This document shows, one piece after another, positions 51,053 to 60,297 of a stretch of 62,288 nt of DNA. This stretch comes from Acidobacteriota bacterium. Its GTDB lineage: Bacteria; Acidobacteriota; Terriglobia; Bryobacterales; Bryobacteraceae. The DNA lies in the NCBI GenBank assembly GCA_016178945.1, contig JACOSH010000059.1, positions 1 through 62,288 of the forward strand, given 5' to 3'. Position 1 is the stretch's first letter, and every line of letters starts with the position of its first letter. The notes beneath the pieces were generated by a model. The model saw only the letters and a list, made by a program, of their open reading frames with translations, ran no database searches and was not told where the DNA came from. Made by a program: the position numbers and the translations under genes.

Positions 51053-53500
51053 CTATTCGTGCCTCAAGGCATGCAGCGGATCCACCGTGGCGGCGCGCCG
51101 CGCGGGCAGATAGCCGGCCACGAGCGCGACCACCAGCAGCAGGGCCGGCACCGCGGCGAACGTGAGCGGGTCGGCTGCCTGGACACCATAGAGCAGGCCG
51201 GCGATCGAGCGGGTGGCAGCCAGAGCTGCCGCGACCCCCACCACGGCGCCGATCAGCGCCAGTTTCAGCGCGTGACCCACGACCATCCCCAGGACGTCGC
51301 CGCGCTGGGCGCCCAAGGCCATGCGAATTCCAATCTCTCGCGTGCGCAGGCTGACGGCGTACGACATGACGCCATAGATCCCTACCGCGCCCAGCGCCAG
51401 CGCCAAAGCGCCGAAGATGGCGAACAGAACTCCCCACAGGCGGCGCTGCCAGATCGATTCCTCGACGATGGCGTCCATCGTTCGGATCCGGTTCACCGCG
51501 GTGTTCGGATCGACGGCGGCGACCGCCGCCCGCACGGCTGAGGCTAGAGCCAGCGGATCTCCCTTGGCGCGGATCGCGAACAGGAATTTGCCGGCCGTCC
51601 ACTGCGTGTAGGGGAAGTAGAATTCGACGCCCCCGTCCGCCTCGTCGGCGCTGGTGCGGATATCGCCCACGACTCCCACCACGGTGACCCAGGGCGTGGA
51701 GCCCGTGGAGGTTCCGAATTTGATCTGCCTTCCGATGGCGTCCTGGTCCGGCCACAGCGTCTTGGCCGCGCGCTGGCTGACGATGGTGACAAACGGCGCG
51801 CCGCGTACGTCGCCTTCCGTGAAGTTCCTTCCCTGGAGCAGCGGGATACCCATCGCGCGGAGAAATCCCGCGCTGATGTCGAAGCTCGATGCCCGCGGCT
51901 GGCGCGACACTTCCTGGTCGCTCTGGCCCTTGATGCGCACTTCCCAGCGCGAACGGTCCTGCCCGAGATAAGGCAGGTTGGTGGCGCCGCCCACGGCCTC
52001 CACGCCGGGTGTGGTCTCCAGCTTGTCGAGGATGCGGCGATAGAGCGAGGCGTACCGCTGGGTCACCTCGACGATATTGCTGCCATAGCGATAGGGAGAC
52101 ACGAAGGCCGTGAGCACGTGATCGGAGCGGAAACCGGTGTCCACGCGCCGCAGGTTGAGGAAGGTCCGGATCATCAGACCGGCGCCGGCCAGCAGAATGC
52201 AGCAAAAGGCCACTTCGGCCACCACCAGGCCGTCGCGCAAATACCGCAGCCGCGGGCCGCCCTGCGAGCCCTTGGACCCTTCCTTCAGCGACTCGCTCAG
52301 CTCTCCGGCGAAGGCTCGGGCCGCCGGGGCCAGGCCGAACAGGACCCCTGTCAGCAGCGAAATCCCGGCGTTAAAGGCCAGCACGGTGGCATCTACCTCG
52401 ATCCGCATCCAGAAGGGGATTTCGAAATCGGGAATCAGGCTCACCAGGGCTTTGACCCCTGCCCCTGCCAGGCCGGCGCCGAGCAGCCCGCCGAGCAGCC
52501 CCAACGTCACGCTCTCCACGAGCATCTGGCGGGCCAGAGCGGCGCGGCCCGCGCCCAGCGCCGCGCGGACGGCGATTTCCCGCTCGCGGCTAGCGGCGCG
52601 GGCCAGGAGCAGATTGGCCACATTGGTGCAACAGATCAGGAGCACGCAACCCACCGCGCCGAGCAGCAACAGCAAGTACGGGCGGATGTTGCCGGCCTCC
52701 GCGTCCCGCAGCGTCACCAGCGCCGGCCGCACGCCGCGATTGGCGACCGGATAGGCGTTCTCCAGGCGGCCGCTGATAGTGTCCAGATCGGCGCGGGCGC
52801 TCTCGATCGCGACGCCCGGCTTGAGCCTTCCGAGACACAGAAACTGGCGCCATCCGCGATACTTGGCGCCCGCGTCGTCGTCGCCTAAACCGTACCAGCT
52901 ATAGAGCGGGGCCCACAAGTCGGCGCTGTCGGGGAAGCGGAATCCCGGCGGCATTACCCCGACGACCTCGTAGGCGGCCTCGCGCAACTGGATGGTGCGG
53001 CCCAAAATCGCGCGGTCGCCGCCATAGCGCGATTGCCACAAGGCATAACTGAGCAGCACCTTGTACGCGTCGACGCCCGGCTTGGCGCCTTCGCCCGGCA
53101 GGAAGACCCTGCCATGCACGGCCTGCACGCCCAGCATCGGAAACAGGTCGGGCGTCACCCAGGTGGCCCGAACCTGCATGCCCGGGCCGTCGCCGGTGAG
53201 GTTGGTGAAGAACGAAATAAAAGGCGCCAGCGCCTGGAAGGTGGAGCTCTGTGCGCGCCAGTCCTCGATGTCCGGCAAGGAGTTGTTGCCCACATTGCCG
53301 GTGGTCTTGGTGTACAGGCTGCGGACGCGCACCAATTGGTCGGGCTGGCGGTATGGGAACGGCCGCAACAGCACCGCGTAGATCATGCTGAAGATGGCAG
53401 TGTTGGCGCCAAGGCCCAGCGCCAGGGTCACGGCTACGACGGCCGTGAACACCGGCCGCGCGCGCATCCCGCGCACGGCGTATCGGAAATCCGCGAGCAT
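51053..53500 (-). CDS. ADOP-type FtsX/MacB-like permease
   Basis: 815 residues from ATG 53500 with AAGGGG upstream; longer frames have no support. It has the acidobacterial duplicated orphan permease layout: first MacB periplasmic core (MLADFRYAVRGMRARPVFTA, VVAVTLALGLGANTAIFSM), FtsX segment (GCVLLICCTNVANLLLARAA, REREIAVRAALGAGRAALAR), second core and a second FtsX (VGIYGVMSYAVSLRTREIGI, MALGAQRGDVLGMV). It has no ATPase of its own and none is next to it. ADOP proteins are assumed to export or extract something from the membrane; the substrate is unknown. Confidence 0.9.
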   Translation of the reverse strand: MLADFRYAVRGMRARPVFTAVVAVTLALGLGANTAIFSMIYAVLLRPFPYRQPDQLVRVRSLYTKTTGNVGNNSLPDIEDWRAQSSTFQALAPFISFFTNLTGDGPGMQVRATWVTPDLFPMLGVQAVHGRVFLPGEGAKPGVDAYKVLLSYALWQSRYGGDRAILGRTIQLREAAYEVVGVMPPGFRFPDSADLWAPLYSWYGLGDDDAGAKYRGWRQFLCLGRLKPGVAIESARADLDTISGRLENAYPVANRGVRPALVTLRDAEAGNIRPYLLLLLGAVGCVLLICCTNVANLLLARAASREREIAVRAALGAGRAALARQMLVESVTLGLLGGLLGAGLAGAGVKALVSLIPDFEIPFWMRIEVDATVLAFNAGISLLTGVLFGLAPAARAFAGELSESLKEGSKGSQGGPRLRYLRDGLVVAEVAFCCILLAGAGLMIRTFLNLRRVDTGFRSDHVLTAFVSPYRYGSNIVEVTQRYASLYRRILDKLETTPGVEAVGGATNLPYLGQDRSRWEVRIKGQSDQEVSRQPRASSFDISAGFLRAMGIPLLQGRNFTEGDVRGAPFVTIVSQRAAKTLWPDQDAIGRQIKFGTSTGSTPWVTVVGVVGDIRTSADEADGGVEFYFPYTQWTAGKFLFAIRAKGDPLALASAVRAAVAAVDPNTAVNRIRTMDAIVEESIWQRRLWGVLFAIFGALALALGAVGIYGVMSYAVSLRTREIGIRMALGAQRGDVLGMVVGHALKLALIGAVVGVAAALAATRSIAGLLYGVQAADPLTFAAVPALLLVVALVAGYLPARRAATVDPLHALRHE

Positions 53501-53589
53501 CCAATCCCCTTCGGGGGTGTCCTGATAATATAGCACCTCACACCCCGGGGTCGCGAATTGTTCTATAATCTTGCCTAACAGGAGGCTGT
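53501..53589. promoter_or_regulatory. Divergent promoter region between ADOP and DUF1549/DUF1553 genes
   Basis: For the plus strand TATAAT at 53564-53569 precedes GGAGG (53581-53585) and GTG 53590. For the minus strand a TATATT-type box near 53525-53532 precedes the ADOP ribosome site. An eight-base CACCCCGG/GGGT-like GC patch lies between. Confidence 0.5.
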
Positions 53590-56181
53590 GTGGCCAAAGG
53601 ACGGCTGATCTCGATTCTGTCGTTATGTGGGTGGAGTCTGGCCGGGGCCGACAAGCCGGTGTCCTTCGCCACCGATATCCAGCCTGTTTTCGAGAGCTCC
53701 TGCTGGAAGTGTCACGGCGCGGCGATCCAGCTTTCGAAGTTGGACCTGCGCACGCGGGAGTCCGCGCTGAAGGGCGGCGAAAAAGGTCCGGCCATTGTGC
53801 CAGGCAAGGCCGCCGAGAGCAAGCTCTATCGCCTGATTGCCGGGCTGGAGAAGCCCGCAATGCCGATGGACGGCAAGCTCAGCGATAGCCAGATCGCGAC
53901 CTTCAAGAACTGGATCGATCAGGGCGCACAGTGGGAAGCGGCCGCCGGTGGAGCGTCCAGGGACACCGTTGCGCAGTTGTCGGCGCTGGAAGAGATGCCC
54001 ATTCCCTCCGAAGCCCGGAAATACTGGGCGTTTCAGAAGCCCGTGCGGCGGCCTGTGCCGGCGGATGCCGAATTGCGTCACCCCATCGACCGCTTCCTGG
54101 AGCAGGCGCGCCGCGACAAGGGGTTGAAACACGCGCCCCTGGCGGACCGCTCCACGCTGCTGCGCCGCGCTTACCTGGATCTGACCGGCCGGCCGCCGGC
54201 CCCGGCGGAGGCCGCCGAGTTCCTGAACGACGCCGCGCCCGGCGCCTGGGAGCGCCTGATCGAGAAACTGCTGGCCTCGCCCCACTACGGCGAGCGCTGG
54301 GGCCGCCACTGGCTGGACGTGGCCCGGTATGCCGACTCTAACGGCTTCGAGCACGACTTCAACCGTCCCAACGCCTGGCGTTACCGCGACTACGTCATCC
54401 GTTCCTTCAATCGCGACACTCCGTACAACGTTTTTCTCGCCGAGCAGATCGCCGGGGACGAATTGGACTGGGTGACCGAAGACTCGCTGGTCGCCACGGG
54501 CTTTCTGCGCAGCCACGCCAAGGTCGGGTTCCGGGAAAAAGACAATCCGCAATTCCGCTTCGAGTACTTGGACGACATGATCGCCACCATCGGTCGCGGG
54601 GTGCTCGGTCTGACGGTGCAGTGCGCCCGCTGTCACAACCACAAGTTCGATCCGATCGCCCAGAAGGATTACTACCGGCTGCAGGCGTCGCTGTTCGGAT
54701 ACGTCGAGGTGGATCACCCGCTGACCTCGCGCGAAGAGGCCGAGGCGTACGAGAAGAAGGTCGCCGGCATCGAGGCGCGGCTTTCGCCGCTCAAGCAGAG
54801 AGTGCGGGAGGTGGAACAACCCTATCGCAACACGCTGGCCCAGGAGAAATACAAGAAGTATCCCCGCAATGTGCAGGAGGCAATCGCCACTCCCGAAGAG
54901 AAGCGCACGCCCGGCCAGGTGTTGCTGGCCAACCAGGTGATCCGCACGACCTCGGTGTCGAGCCAGGAGATCGACCGCATCATCCGTCCGGAGGATAAAG
55001 CCGCGCGGAAGGTCCTGCTCGAGCAGATTCACCAGATCGAGAAAGAACACCCCAAGCCGATTCCGATGGCGATGGGGATTACCGACGGCGACTACCGCTT
55101 TGTCCCCGACGGTCCCGGCGACGAGCCGGCGCCGGGCAAGGGCGTTAAGAAGGTAGCGCTGGAAGGCAGCTATCTGCACCGGGGTTCGGGGCGCTATCAG
55201 CCGCCGCCCTCCTATTTCCTGATCCGGGGCGACCAGGAAGCGCGCGGCTCGCTGATGAAGCCGGGGTTCGTCACCGTGATCACCAACGGCAATCCTCCCG
55301 CCGAATTGCCCCCGCCCGACGGTCATACCTCGGGTCGCCGGCGGGCGCTGGCCGAATGGCTGGGATCGGCGGAGAATCCGCTCACCGCGCGGGTCATCGT
55401 GAACCGGATATGGCATCATCATTTCGGGCGAGGCATCGTTCCCTCGCTCGATAACTTCGGCAAGATGGGCGAGCCGCCCACGCATCCGGAGCTGCTCGAT
55501 TGGCTGGCGGTGGAATTCATGCAGCGCGGCTGGAGCATCAAACAGATGCACCGCCTGATCCTGACGTCCGAGGCGTATCGCATGTCTTCGCAGTTCCAGG
55601 ATGCGGCCAGCGCCGACAAGGACCCGGACAACCAGTACCTGTGGCGCTTCCGCATCCAGCGCCTGGACGCGGAGATCGTGCGCGACGCGATGCTCGCCTC
55701 GAGCGGGGCCTTGAACCGGCAGATCGGGGGCCCGGCGGTCTTTCCGCCGCTCACCGAAGAGACGCTGGCCTCGATGAAGTACGGAATCTGGGAGCGCCAG
55801 GAAGACGGCCCGCAGGTGTGGCGGCGCAGCGTGTACGTGTACCGTAAGCGCGGGCTGCCGTTCCCCATGTTCGAGGTATTCGACCTGCCGGATCAGAACA
55901 TCAGTTGCGGCCGGCGCAATGTGTCGACGGTGCCGACCCAGGCGTTGACCCTGCTCAACAGCGAGTTCGTCCTGAAGCAGGCCAAGCTGTTCGCCGACCG
56001 GGTCGAGGAAGCGTCGCCGGGCGACCGCGAGCGCCAGCTCGAGCTGGCCTACCAGATCGCGTTGAGCCGCCCGCCGTCGACGGAGGAGCGGCGAGTGGGG
56101 AGGGAGTTCCTGGCCAAGCAGTCGCTCGTCGATTTGACGCACGTGCTGCTCAACCTGAACGAGTTCCTGTATGTACGTTAA
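53590..56181 (+). CDS. Cytochrome-DUF1549-DUF1553 exported protein
   Basis: 863 residues from GTG 53590. Signal peptide (RLISILSLCGWSLAGA), then an N-terminal planctomycete-type cytochrome domain with C38-W-K-C41-H42 (FESSCWKCHGAAIQ). DUF1549 (PIDRFLEQARRDKGLKHAPL, LLRRAYLDLTGRPPAPAEAA) comes next with a second heme motif C345-A-R-C-H349 (LTVQCARCHNHKFDP), then DUF1553 (ENPLTARVIVNRIWHHHFGR, GIVPSLDNFGKMGEPPTHPE). The gene is the larger relative of 47045. It is followed by a 33-codon ORF and a DUF1501 gene. Confidence 0.92.
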   Translation: MAKGRLISILSLCGWSLAGADKPVSFATDIQPVFESSCWKCHGAAIQLSKLDLRTRESALKGGEKGPAIVPGKAAESKLYRLIAGLEKPAMPMDGKLSDSQIATFKNWIDQGAQWEAAAGGASRDTVAQLSALEEMPIPSEARKYWAFQKPVRRPVPADAELRHPIDRFLEQARRDKGLKHAPLADRSTLLRRAYLDLTGRPPAPAEAAEFLNDAAPGAWERLIEKLLASPHYGERWGRHWLDVARYADSNGFEHDFNRPNAWRYRDYVIRSFNRDTPYNVFLAEQIAGDELDWVTEDSLVATGFLRSHAKVGFREKDNPQFRFEYLDDMIATIGRGVLGLTVQCARCHNHKFDPIAQKDYYRLQASLFGYVEVDHPLTSREEAEAYEKKVAGIEARLSPLKQRVREVEQPYRNTLAQEKYKKYPRNVQEAIATPEEKRTPGQVLLANQVIRTTSVSSQEIDRIIRPEDKAARKVLLEQIHQIEKEHPKPIPMAMGITDGDYRFVPDGPGDEPAPGKGVKKVALEGSYLHRGSGRYQPPPSYFLIRGDQEARGSLMKPGFVTVITNGNPPAELPPPDGHTSGRRRALAEWLGSAENPLTARVIVNRIWHHHFGRGIVPSLDNFGKMGEPPTHPELLDWLAVEFMQRGWSIKQMHRLILTSEAYRMSSQFQDAASADKDPDNQYLWRFRIQRLDAEIVRDAMLASSGALNRQIGGPAVFPPLTEETLASMKYGIWERQEDGPQVWRRSVYVYRKRGLPFPMFEVFDLPDQNISCGRRNVSTVPTQALTLLNSEFVLKQAKLFADRVEEASPGDRERQLELAYQIALSRPPSTEERRVGREFLAKQSLVDLTHVLLNLNEFLYVR

Positions 56182-56272
56182 TCAAGCCGTAAGGAGAACC
56201 GTGGTGCTGATCCTGACGGTCGGCTGCGCGCTGTTGGTGTTTCGAATCGCCGGCTTCGTGAGGGTGCCATGA
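56171..56272 (+). CDS. 33-residue putative membrane microprotein
   Basis: The ORF overlaps the end of the DUF1553 gene and the start of the DUF1501 gene (ATGA). It has basic residues and a single hydrophobic stretch (VVLILTVGCALLVFRIAGFV), as in small membrane proteins. An internal GTG at 56201 has AAGGAG upstream and would give 23 residues. It is too short to prove by composition. Confidence 0.35.
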   Translation: MYVNQAVRRTVVLILTVGCALLVFRIAGFVRVP

Positions 56273-57720
56273 AACGATTCTGGTCGCGACGCGATTTCTT
56301 ATTTGAATCCGGCGGGGGCATCAGCGGTCTGGCGCTGGCGCACCTGCTCGGGCAGGACGGCCTGCTGGCCGCGGCCAGGGCCGAGCCGGGCTGCTCGGCC
56401 ACGCCTCTCGGCAACAATCCCTTCGCCGCCAAGAAGCCGCACTTCACTCCGCGCGCCAAGTCGGTCATCTCGCTTTTCATGAGCGGCGGCGTCAGCCACA
56501 TGGACACCTTCGATCCGAAGCCCGCGCTGGAGAAATACGCCGGCCAGCCGCTCACCGGCAAGGGCGAGATCGTGGTGCGACAGGGCCATCCGGGGCCGCT
56601 CATGCCGAGCCCGTTCACGTTCAAGAAGTACGGTCAAAGCGGGATGGAGGTCTCCGAAATCTTCCCCGAGGTGGCCAAGCACGTGGACGAGCTGGCCTTT
56701 CTGCGCTCGGTCTTTGGCAAGTCCAACGACCACGTGCAGGCGCACTACGAGCTGGCCACCGGGATGATCCGGATGGGATTCCCCAGCGTGGGGTCGTGGG
56801 TCACCTACGGATTGGGCTCGGAGAGCCAGGGCCTGCCGGCCTACGTGGTGATCTACGATGCCCGAGGCGGGCCGTTCGGCGGGCCCGCCAACTGGAGCGC
56901 GGGTTTCATGCCGGCCGCTTATCAGGGCACGGTATTCCGCTCGGCCGGCGATCCGATCGTGGATCTGAAACCGCCAGCGGGCATGTCGCAAGAGCAGCAA
57001 CGGGCGCGGCTCGACCTGCTGGCGAAGCTGAACGAGATGGACTTGCAGAAGTATCCCGGCAGCTCGGAGCTGGCGGCGCGGATCTCCTCCTACGAGCTGG
57101 CCTTCCGGATGCAGGGGTGCGCTCCCGAGGCGGTCGACATCGGCCGTGAGTCCGAGGCGACACGCAAAGTTTACGCGCTCGACGATCCCGTCACCGAGCC
57201 CTTCGGCCGCCAGTGCCTGATGGCGCGCCGGCTGGTGGAGCGCGGCGTGCGCTTCGTGCAGCTTTACCACGGCGGGCTGGGCAACCAGAATACCGACACT
57301 TGGGACGCGCACGGCGACGTCAAGGAGAACCATACACGGCACGCCGCGGAAGTCGACCGGCCCATCGCCGGGCTGCTGACGGATCTAAAAGCGCGCGGCC
57401 TGCTCGATTCCACGCTGCTCGTCTGGCAGGGCGAGTTCGGCCGCATGCCCATCTCCCAGCGCGGCGTGGGGCGCGACCACAATCCCGGAGCCATGACAAT
57501 CTGGATGGCGGGCGCGGGAATCAAGGGCGGCCAGGCCATCGGGGCCAGCGACGAATTCGGCTACAAGGCCGAGCAGCAACCCATCGCCATCCACGACCTG
57601 CACGCCACCATCCTCCACCTGCTGGGCATGGACCACACCCGCCTGACCTATCACTTCAACGGGCGCGACATGCGGCTCACGGATGTGTACGGGGAACTGA
57701 TTCCACAAATCGTGGGATGA
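56269..57720 (+). CDS. DUF1501 exported protein (copy 2)
   Basis: 483 residues. Tat-like start (WSRRDFLFESGGGISGLALA). DUF1501 marks: SVISLFMSGGVSHMDTFDPK, PGPLMPSPFTFKKYGQSGME, LVWQGEFGRMPISQRGVGRD, HNPGAMTIWMAGAGIKGGQA and LTYHFNGRDMRLTDVYGELI. It is the partner of the cytochrome-DUF1549-DUF1553 gene and follows the 33-codon ORF with a four-base overlap. Function is unknown. Confidence 0.92.
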   Translation: MKRFWSRRDFLFESGGGISGLALAHLLGQDGLLAAARAEPGCSATPLGNNPFAAKKPHFTPRAKSVISLFMSGGVSHMDTFDPKPALEKYAGQPLTGKGEIVVRQGHPGPLMPSPFTFKKYGQSGMEVSEIFPEVAKHVDELAFLRSVFGKSNDHVQAHYELATGMIRMGFPSVGSWVTYGLGSESQGLPAYVVIYDARGGPFGGPANWSAGFMPAAYQGTVFRSAGDPIVDLKPPAGMSQEQQRARLDLLAKLNEMDLQKYPGSSELAARISSYELAFRMQGCAPEAVDIGRESEATRKVYALDDPVTEPFGRQCLMARRLVERGVRFVQLYHGGLGNQNTDTWDAHGDVKENHTRHAAEVDRPIAGLLTDLKARGLLDSTLLVWQGEFGRMPISQRGVGRDHNPGAMTIWMAGAGIKGGQAIGASDEFGYKAEQQPIAIHDLHATILHLLGMDHTRLTYHFNGRDMRLTDVYGELIPQIVG

Positions 57721-57749
57721 GCCGGGCGGACCTGCTAAGCTGAACAGCA

Positions 57750-60296
57750 ATGCGATTGCTCACCGGACCTCCCGGTTCGGGCAAGACTTCCACTATCCTG
57801 GCGCAGCTTCGGGAGGCCTTGAAGCGGCGGGACTCCGGCGTGCGGCTGCTGGTTCCCACCGCGACCATGGCCGAGCATATCCGCCACCTGCTCGCGCGGG
57901 AAGGCTTCCTGGTGCGCCCGCAGGCTATTCTGACGCTGTCGCAGTTTACGGAGCCGCTGGTTGGGGATCTGCCGCAGGCGACCGCCGCCGAGCTGTACCT
58001 GCTGGTCGTGGAAACGCTGGAGCGCCAGTGCCCGCCCCAGTTCGCCGCGGTCCGCGAGTTTCCCGGGTTCTGTGCCGCTCTGGCGGAGGGAATCGACGAA
58101 CTGGCCACTGCCGGTTGCGGTTCATCACAACTCTTGGGTGTTGCGCCCGGTTTTGCGACGGTGTTTCGGTCCGTCGAGGACGAGCTCGTCCGCCGCGGGC
58201 GCGCGTTGCGCCCGGTCCGGCTCCAGCGCGCCGCGCAACGCGTTCGCCGGGCGGGAACCGGCACGATCCACACGGTCTGGATGGACGGGTTCCTGTCCCT
58301 GTCCGATCCCGAGCTGGCTGTCGTCGAGACCCTAGCGAGACAAGTGGATCTCATCGTGACCCTGCCCGATGGGGAGGTGGCCGCCCCGTCCCGCGAGGCC
58401 CTGCTGCGGATGGGCGCCGCCGAGCGGCACAGCGGCCGCTTGCGCCCGCTGCCCGCCACGGAAAGCTTCGTGGCGGCCACTCCGGATCGCGAAGCGGACG
58501 AGATCGCGCGCCGTATCCTGGCGGAGATATCGAGCGGGCGCCTGTTCCGCGAGATTGGCATCGTGGTCCGCAATCCGGAGCTGTACGCGGCGGTGCTGGG
58601 AGCTTCGCTGGAGCGCTTCGGGATTCCGGCCCGATTCTATTTCTCGACTCCGTTGGCCGAACAGCCGGCCGCGCGGGGCCTACGCAACCTGGTCGCCGCG
58701 TTGCTGAGCGGCTGGGATCACACTTCCTCGCTGGCCGCGCTGCGCTGGCTGAGTGCCGGGCGGAACATGGACCGCTTCGATTTTGCGATCCGGGAGCAAG
58801 TGCCGGCGCGGGGATTGGAGCCTCTGCTTACCTTGGCGAAGCAAGACTTGTGGCTGGCCGGCGAGATCCGGCGGCTGGCCGCATTGGACTCATGGAGGTC
58901 CGAGTCGCTGCGCCCAGAGCAGTGGGTGTCGCGGCTGAAGGAGCTGCCGGATACCGAACTCCTCGACGGCGCACTGGATGAAACGGCGCGCTGCCTGACT
59001 GGTCGCGGCTCTCTGCCGCTGTCCCGGTTCTGGAAGGGCCTGGAGGCGGTGCTGCGGATGTCGCCGCTTTATCCCGAGGATCGCCGCCGCAACGTCGTGC
59101 ACGTCCTGAGTGTCTACGAAGCGCGGCAGTGGGAGCTGCCGGCGGTCTTCGTCTGCGGGCTGGTTGAGAAACAGTTTCCCAGGCACTTTCCCCAGGACCC
59201 GCTGCTACCGGAAGCCGCCCGCCGGCAGTTACAGCGCCAAGGGATCCGCATCCGCACGCAGGCCGACCGCGAGCGCGAGGAGCGCTTTCTGTTCGACCTG
59301 GCCGCGACCCGCGCCACCGAGCTCGTGGTGTTCAGCTACCCGGAATCCGATGCCCGTGGCGTTCCCAACTTGCGTTCGTCGTTCCTGGCGGACAGTGCCT
59401 GGCGGCCCGCGCTCGCCTGCCGGCCGGCGCCGCGCTTGTCCAGCCGGTGGAGTGGTCCAGTCGCGATCCGGGAGCCGGCGCTGCTCAACTTGCTGGCGGC
59501 GCGCCACGCGGTGATGCGCCCCAGCAGCGTGGAAACATTCCTCAACTGTCCGTTCCAGTTCTTCGCGCGTCACACGCTCGGCCTCGAGACGCGACCTTTA
59601 CGGCCGGAGGAGCGCCTCGATTTTCTACTTCAGGGCACGATTCTCCATCAAGTGTTGGCCGAGGCGGTGCGCCAACCCGGGGATCTGGAAACTCTCTACG
59701 ACCACGTGTTCACGACGCTTTGCGGCAAGCGGGCCGTGCCCCGTGGCTATCGCGCCGAGTACCTGCGCCGGGAGATGCTCGACAACGTCCGGCGGTTTCT
59801 GGAGGAACCCAGATTGCCGCCTGCCGTGGAGATTCAGACGGAATGGCCCTTCCGGATGCCGGTAGCGGATTCGCTGGAGGTCCGCGGCCGCGTCGACCGG
59901 ATCGACAAGCGCGCGGATGGAACCGCCGTCGTGATCGATTACAAGCGCAGCACGCCCGACCTGCGGAAGACGAACCGGCTGCAGGGACCGCTCTACGCGC
60001 TGGCGGTGGAGCGCGGGCTGGGACTGAAGCCGGTGGGGATGTTCTACTGTAGCTTAAAGAGGCGGCACGAGATCCGGGGCTGGAGCGTGCCGGAGGCGCG
60101 ATTGGGCGTACGGTCCGAGCCGCTGACTCGCGAATGGCTGGAGGAGGCCGAACGGGCGGTGGCCGCCGCGGCCGTCGAGATCCGCCAGGGCCGCATAGCC
60201 CCGGCGCCGGCGTCACCGGATCTCTGCGCGCGCTGCGAGTACCGCGACGTGTGCCGCTACCAGCGCGCCGCGGCGGCGATGGGGGCGGGGAGCTGA
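57750..60296 (+). CDS. AddB-like PD-(D/E)XK nuclease
   Basis: 848 residues from ATG 57750. A Walker-A-like motif (GPPGSGKTS) opens the protein, as in AddB, but helicase motifs are weak, so it is probably not an active helicase. The C-terminal RecB-like nuclease has D in GRVDRID and D-x-K in AVVIDYKRS. Four cysteines C600, C826, C829 and C835 (LNCPFQFF; LCARCEYRDVC) have the spacing of the AddB iron-sulfur staple. It is followed after one base by an AddA-like gene, so together they would process DNA ends for recombination. Confidence 0.9.
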   Translation: MRLLTGPPGSGKTSTILAQLREALKRRDSGVRLLVPTATMAEHIRHLLAREGFLVRPQAILTLSQFTEPLVGDLPQATAAELYLLVVETLERQCPPQFAAVREFPGFCAALAEGIDELATAGCGSSQLLGVAPGFATVFRSVEDELVRRGRALRPVRLQRAAQRVRRAGTGTIHTVWMDGFLSLSDPELAVVETLARQVDLIVTLPDGEVAAPSREALLRMGAAERHSGRLRPLPATESFVAATPDREADEIARRILAEISSGRLFREIGIVVRNPELYAAVLGASLERFGIPARFYFSTPLAEQPAARGLRNLVAALLSGWDHTSSLAALRWLSAGRNMDRFDFAIREQVPARGLEPLLTLAKQDLWLAGEIRRLAALDSWRSESLRPEQWVSRLKELPDTELLDGALDETARCLTGRGSLPLSRFWKGLEAVLRMSPLYPEDRRRNVVHVLSVYEARQWELPAVFVCGLVEKQFPRHFPQDPLLPEAARRQLQRQGIRIRTQADREREERFLFDLAATRATELVVFSYPESDARGVPNLRSSFLADSAWRPALACRPAPRLSSRWSGPVAIREPALLNLLAARHAVMRPSSVETFLNCPFQFFARHTLGLETRPLRPEERLDFLLQGTILHQVLAEAVRQPGDLETLYDHVFTTLCGKRAVPRGYRAEYLRREMLDNVRRFLEEPRLPPAVEIQTEWPFRMPVADSLEVRGRVDRIDKRADGTAVVIDYKRSTPDLRKTNRLQGPLYALAVERGLGLKPVGMFYCSLKRRHEIRGWSVPEARLGVRSEPLTREWLEEAERAVAAAAVEIRQGRIAPAPASPDLCARCEYRDVCRYQRAAAAMGAGS

Positions 60297-60297
60297 C

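Noticed and set aside
53623-56142. 839-residue open frame antisense to the DUF1549/DUF1553 gene
   Set aside because: The sense frame has heme motifs, DUF1549 and DUF1553; the antisense frame has no recognisable domain.
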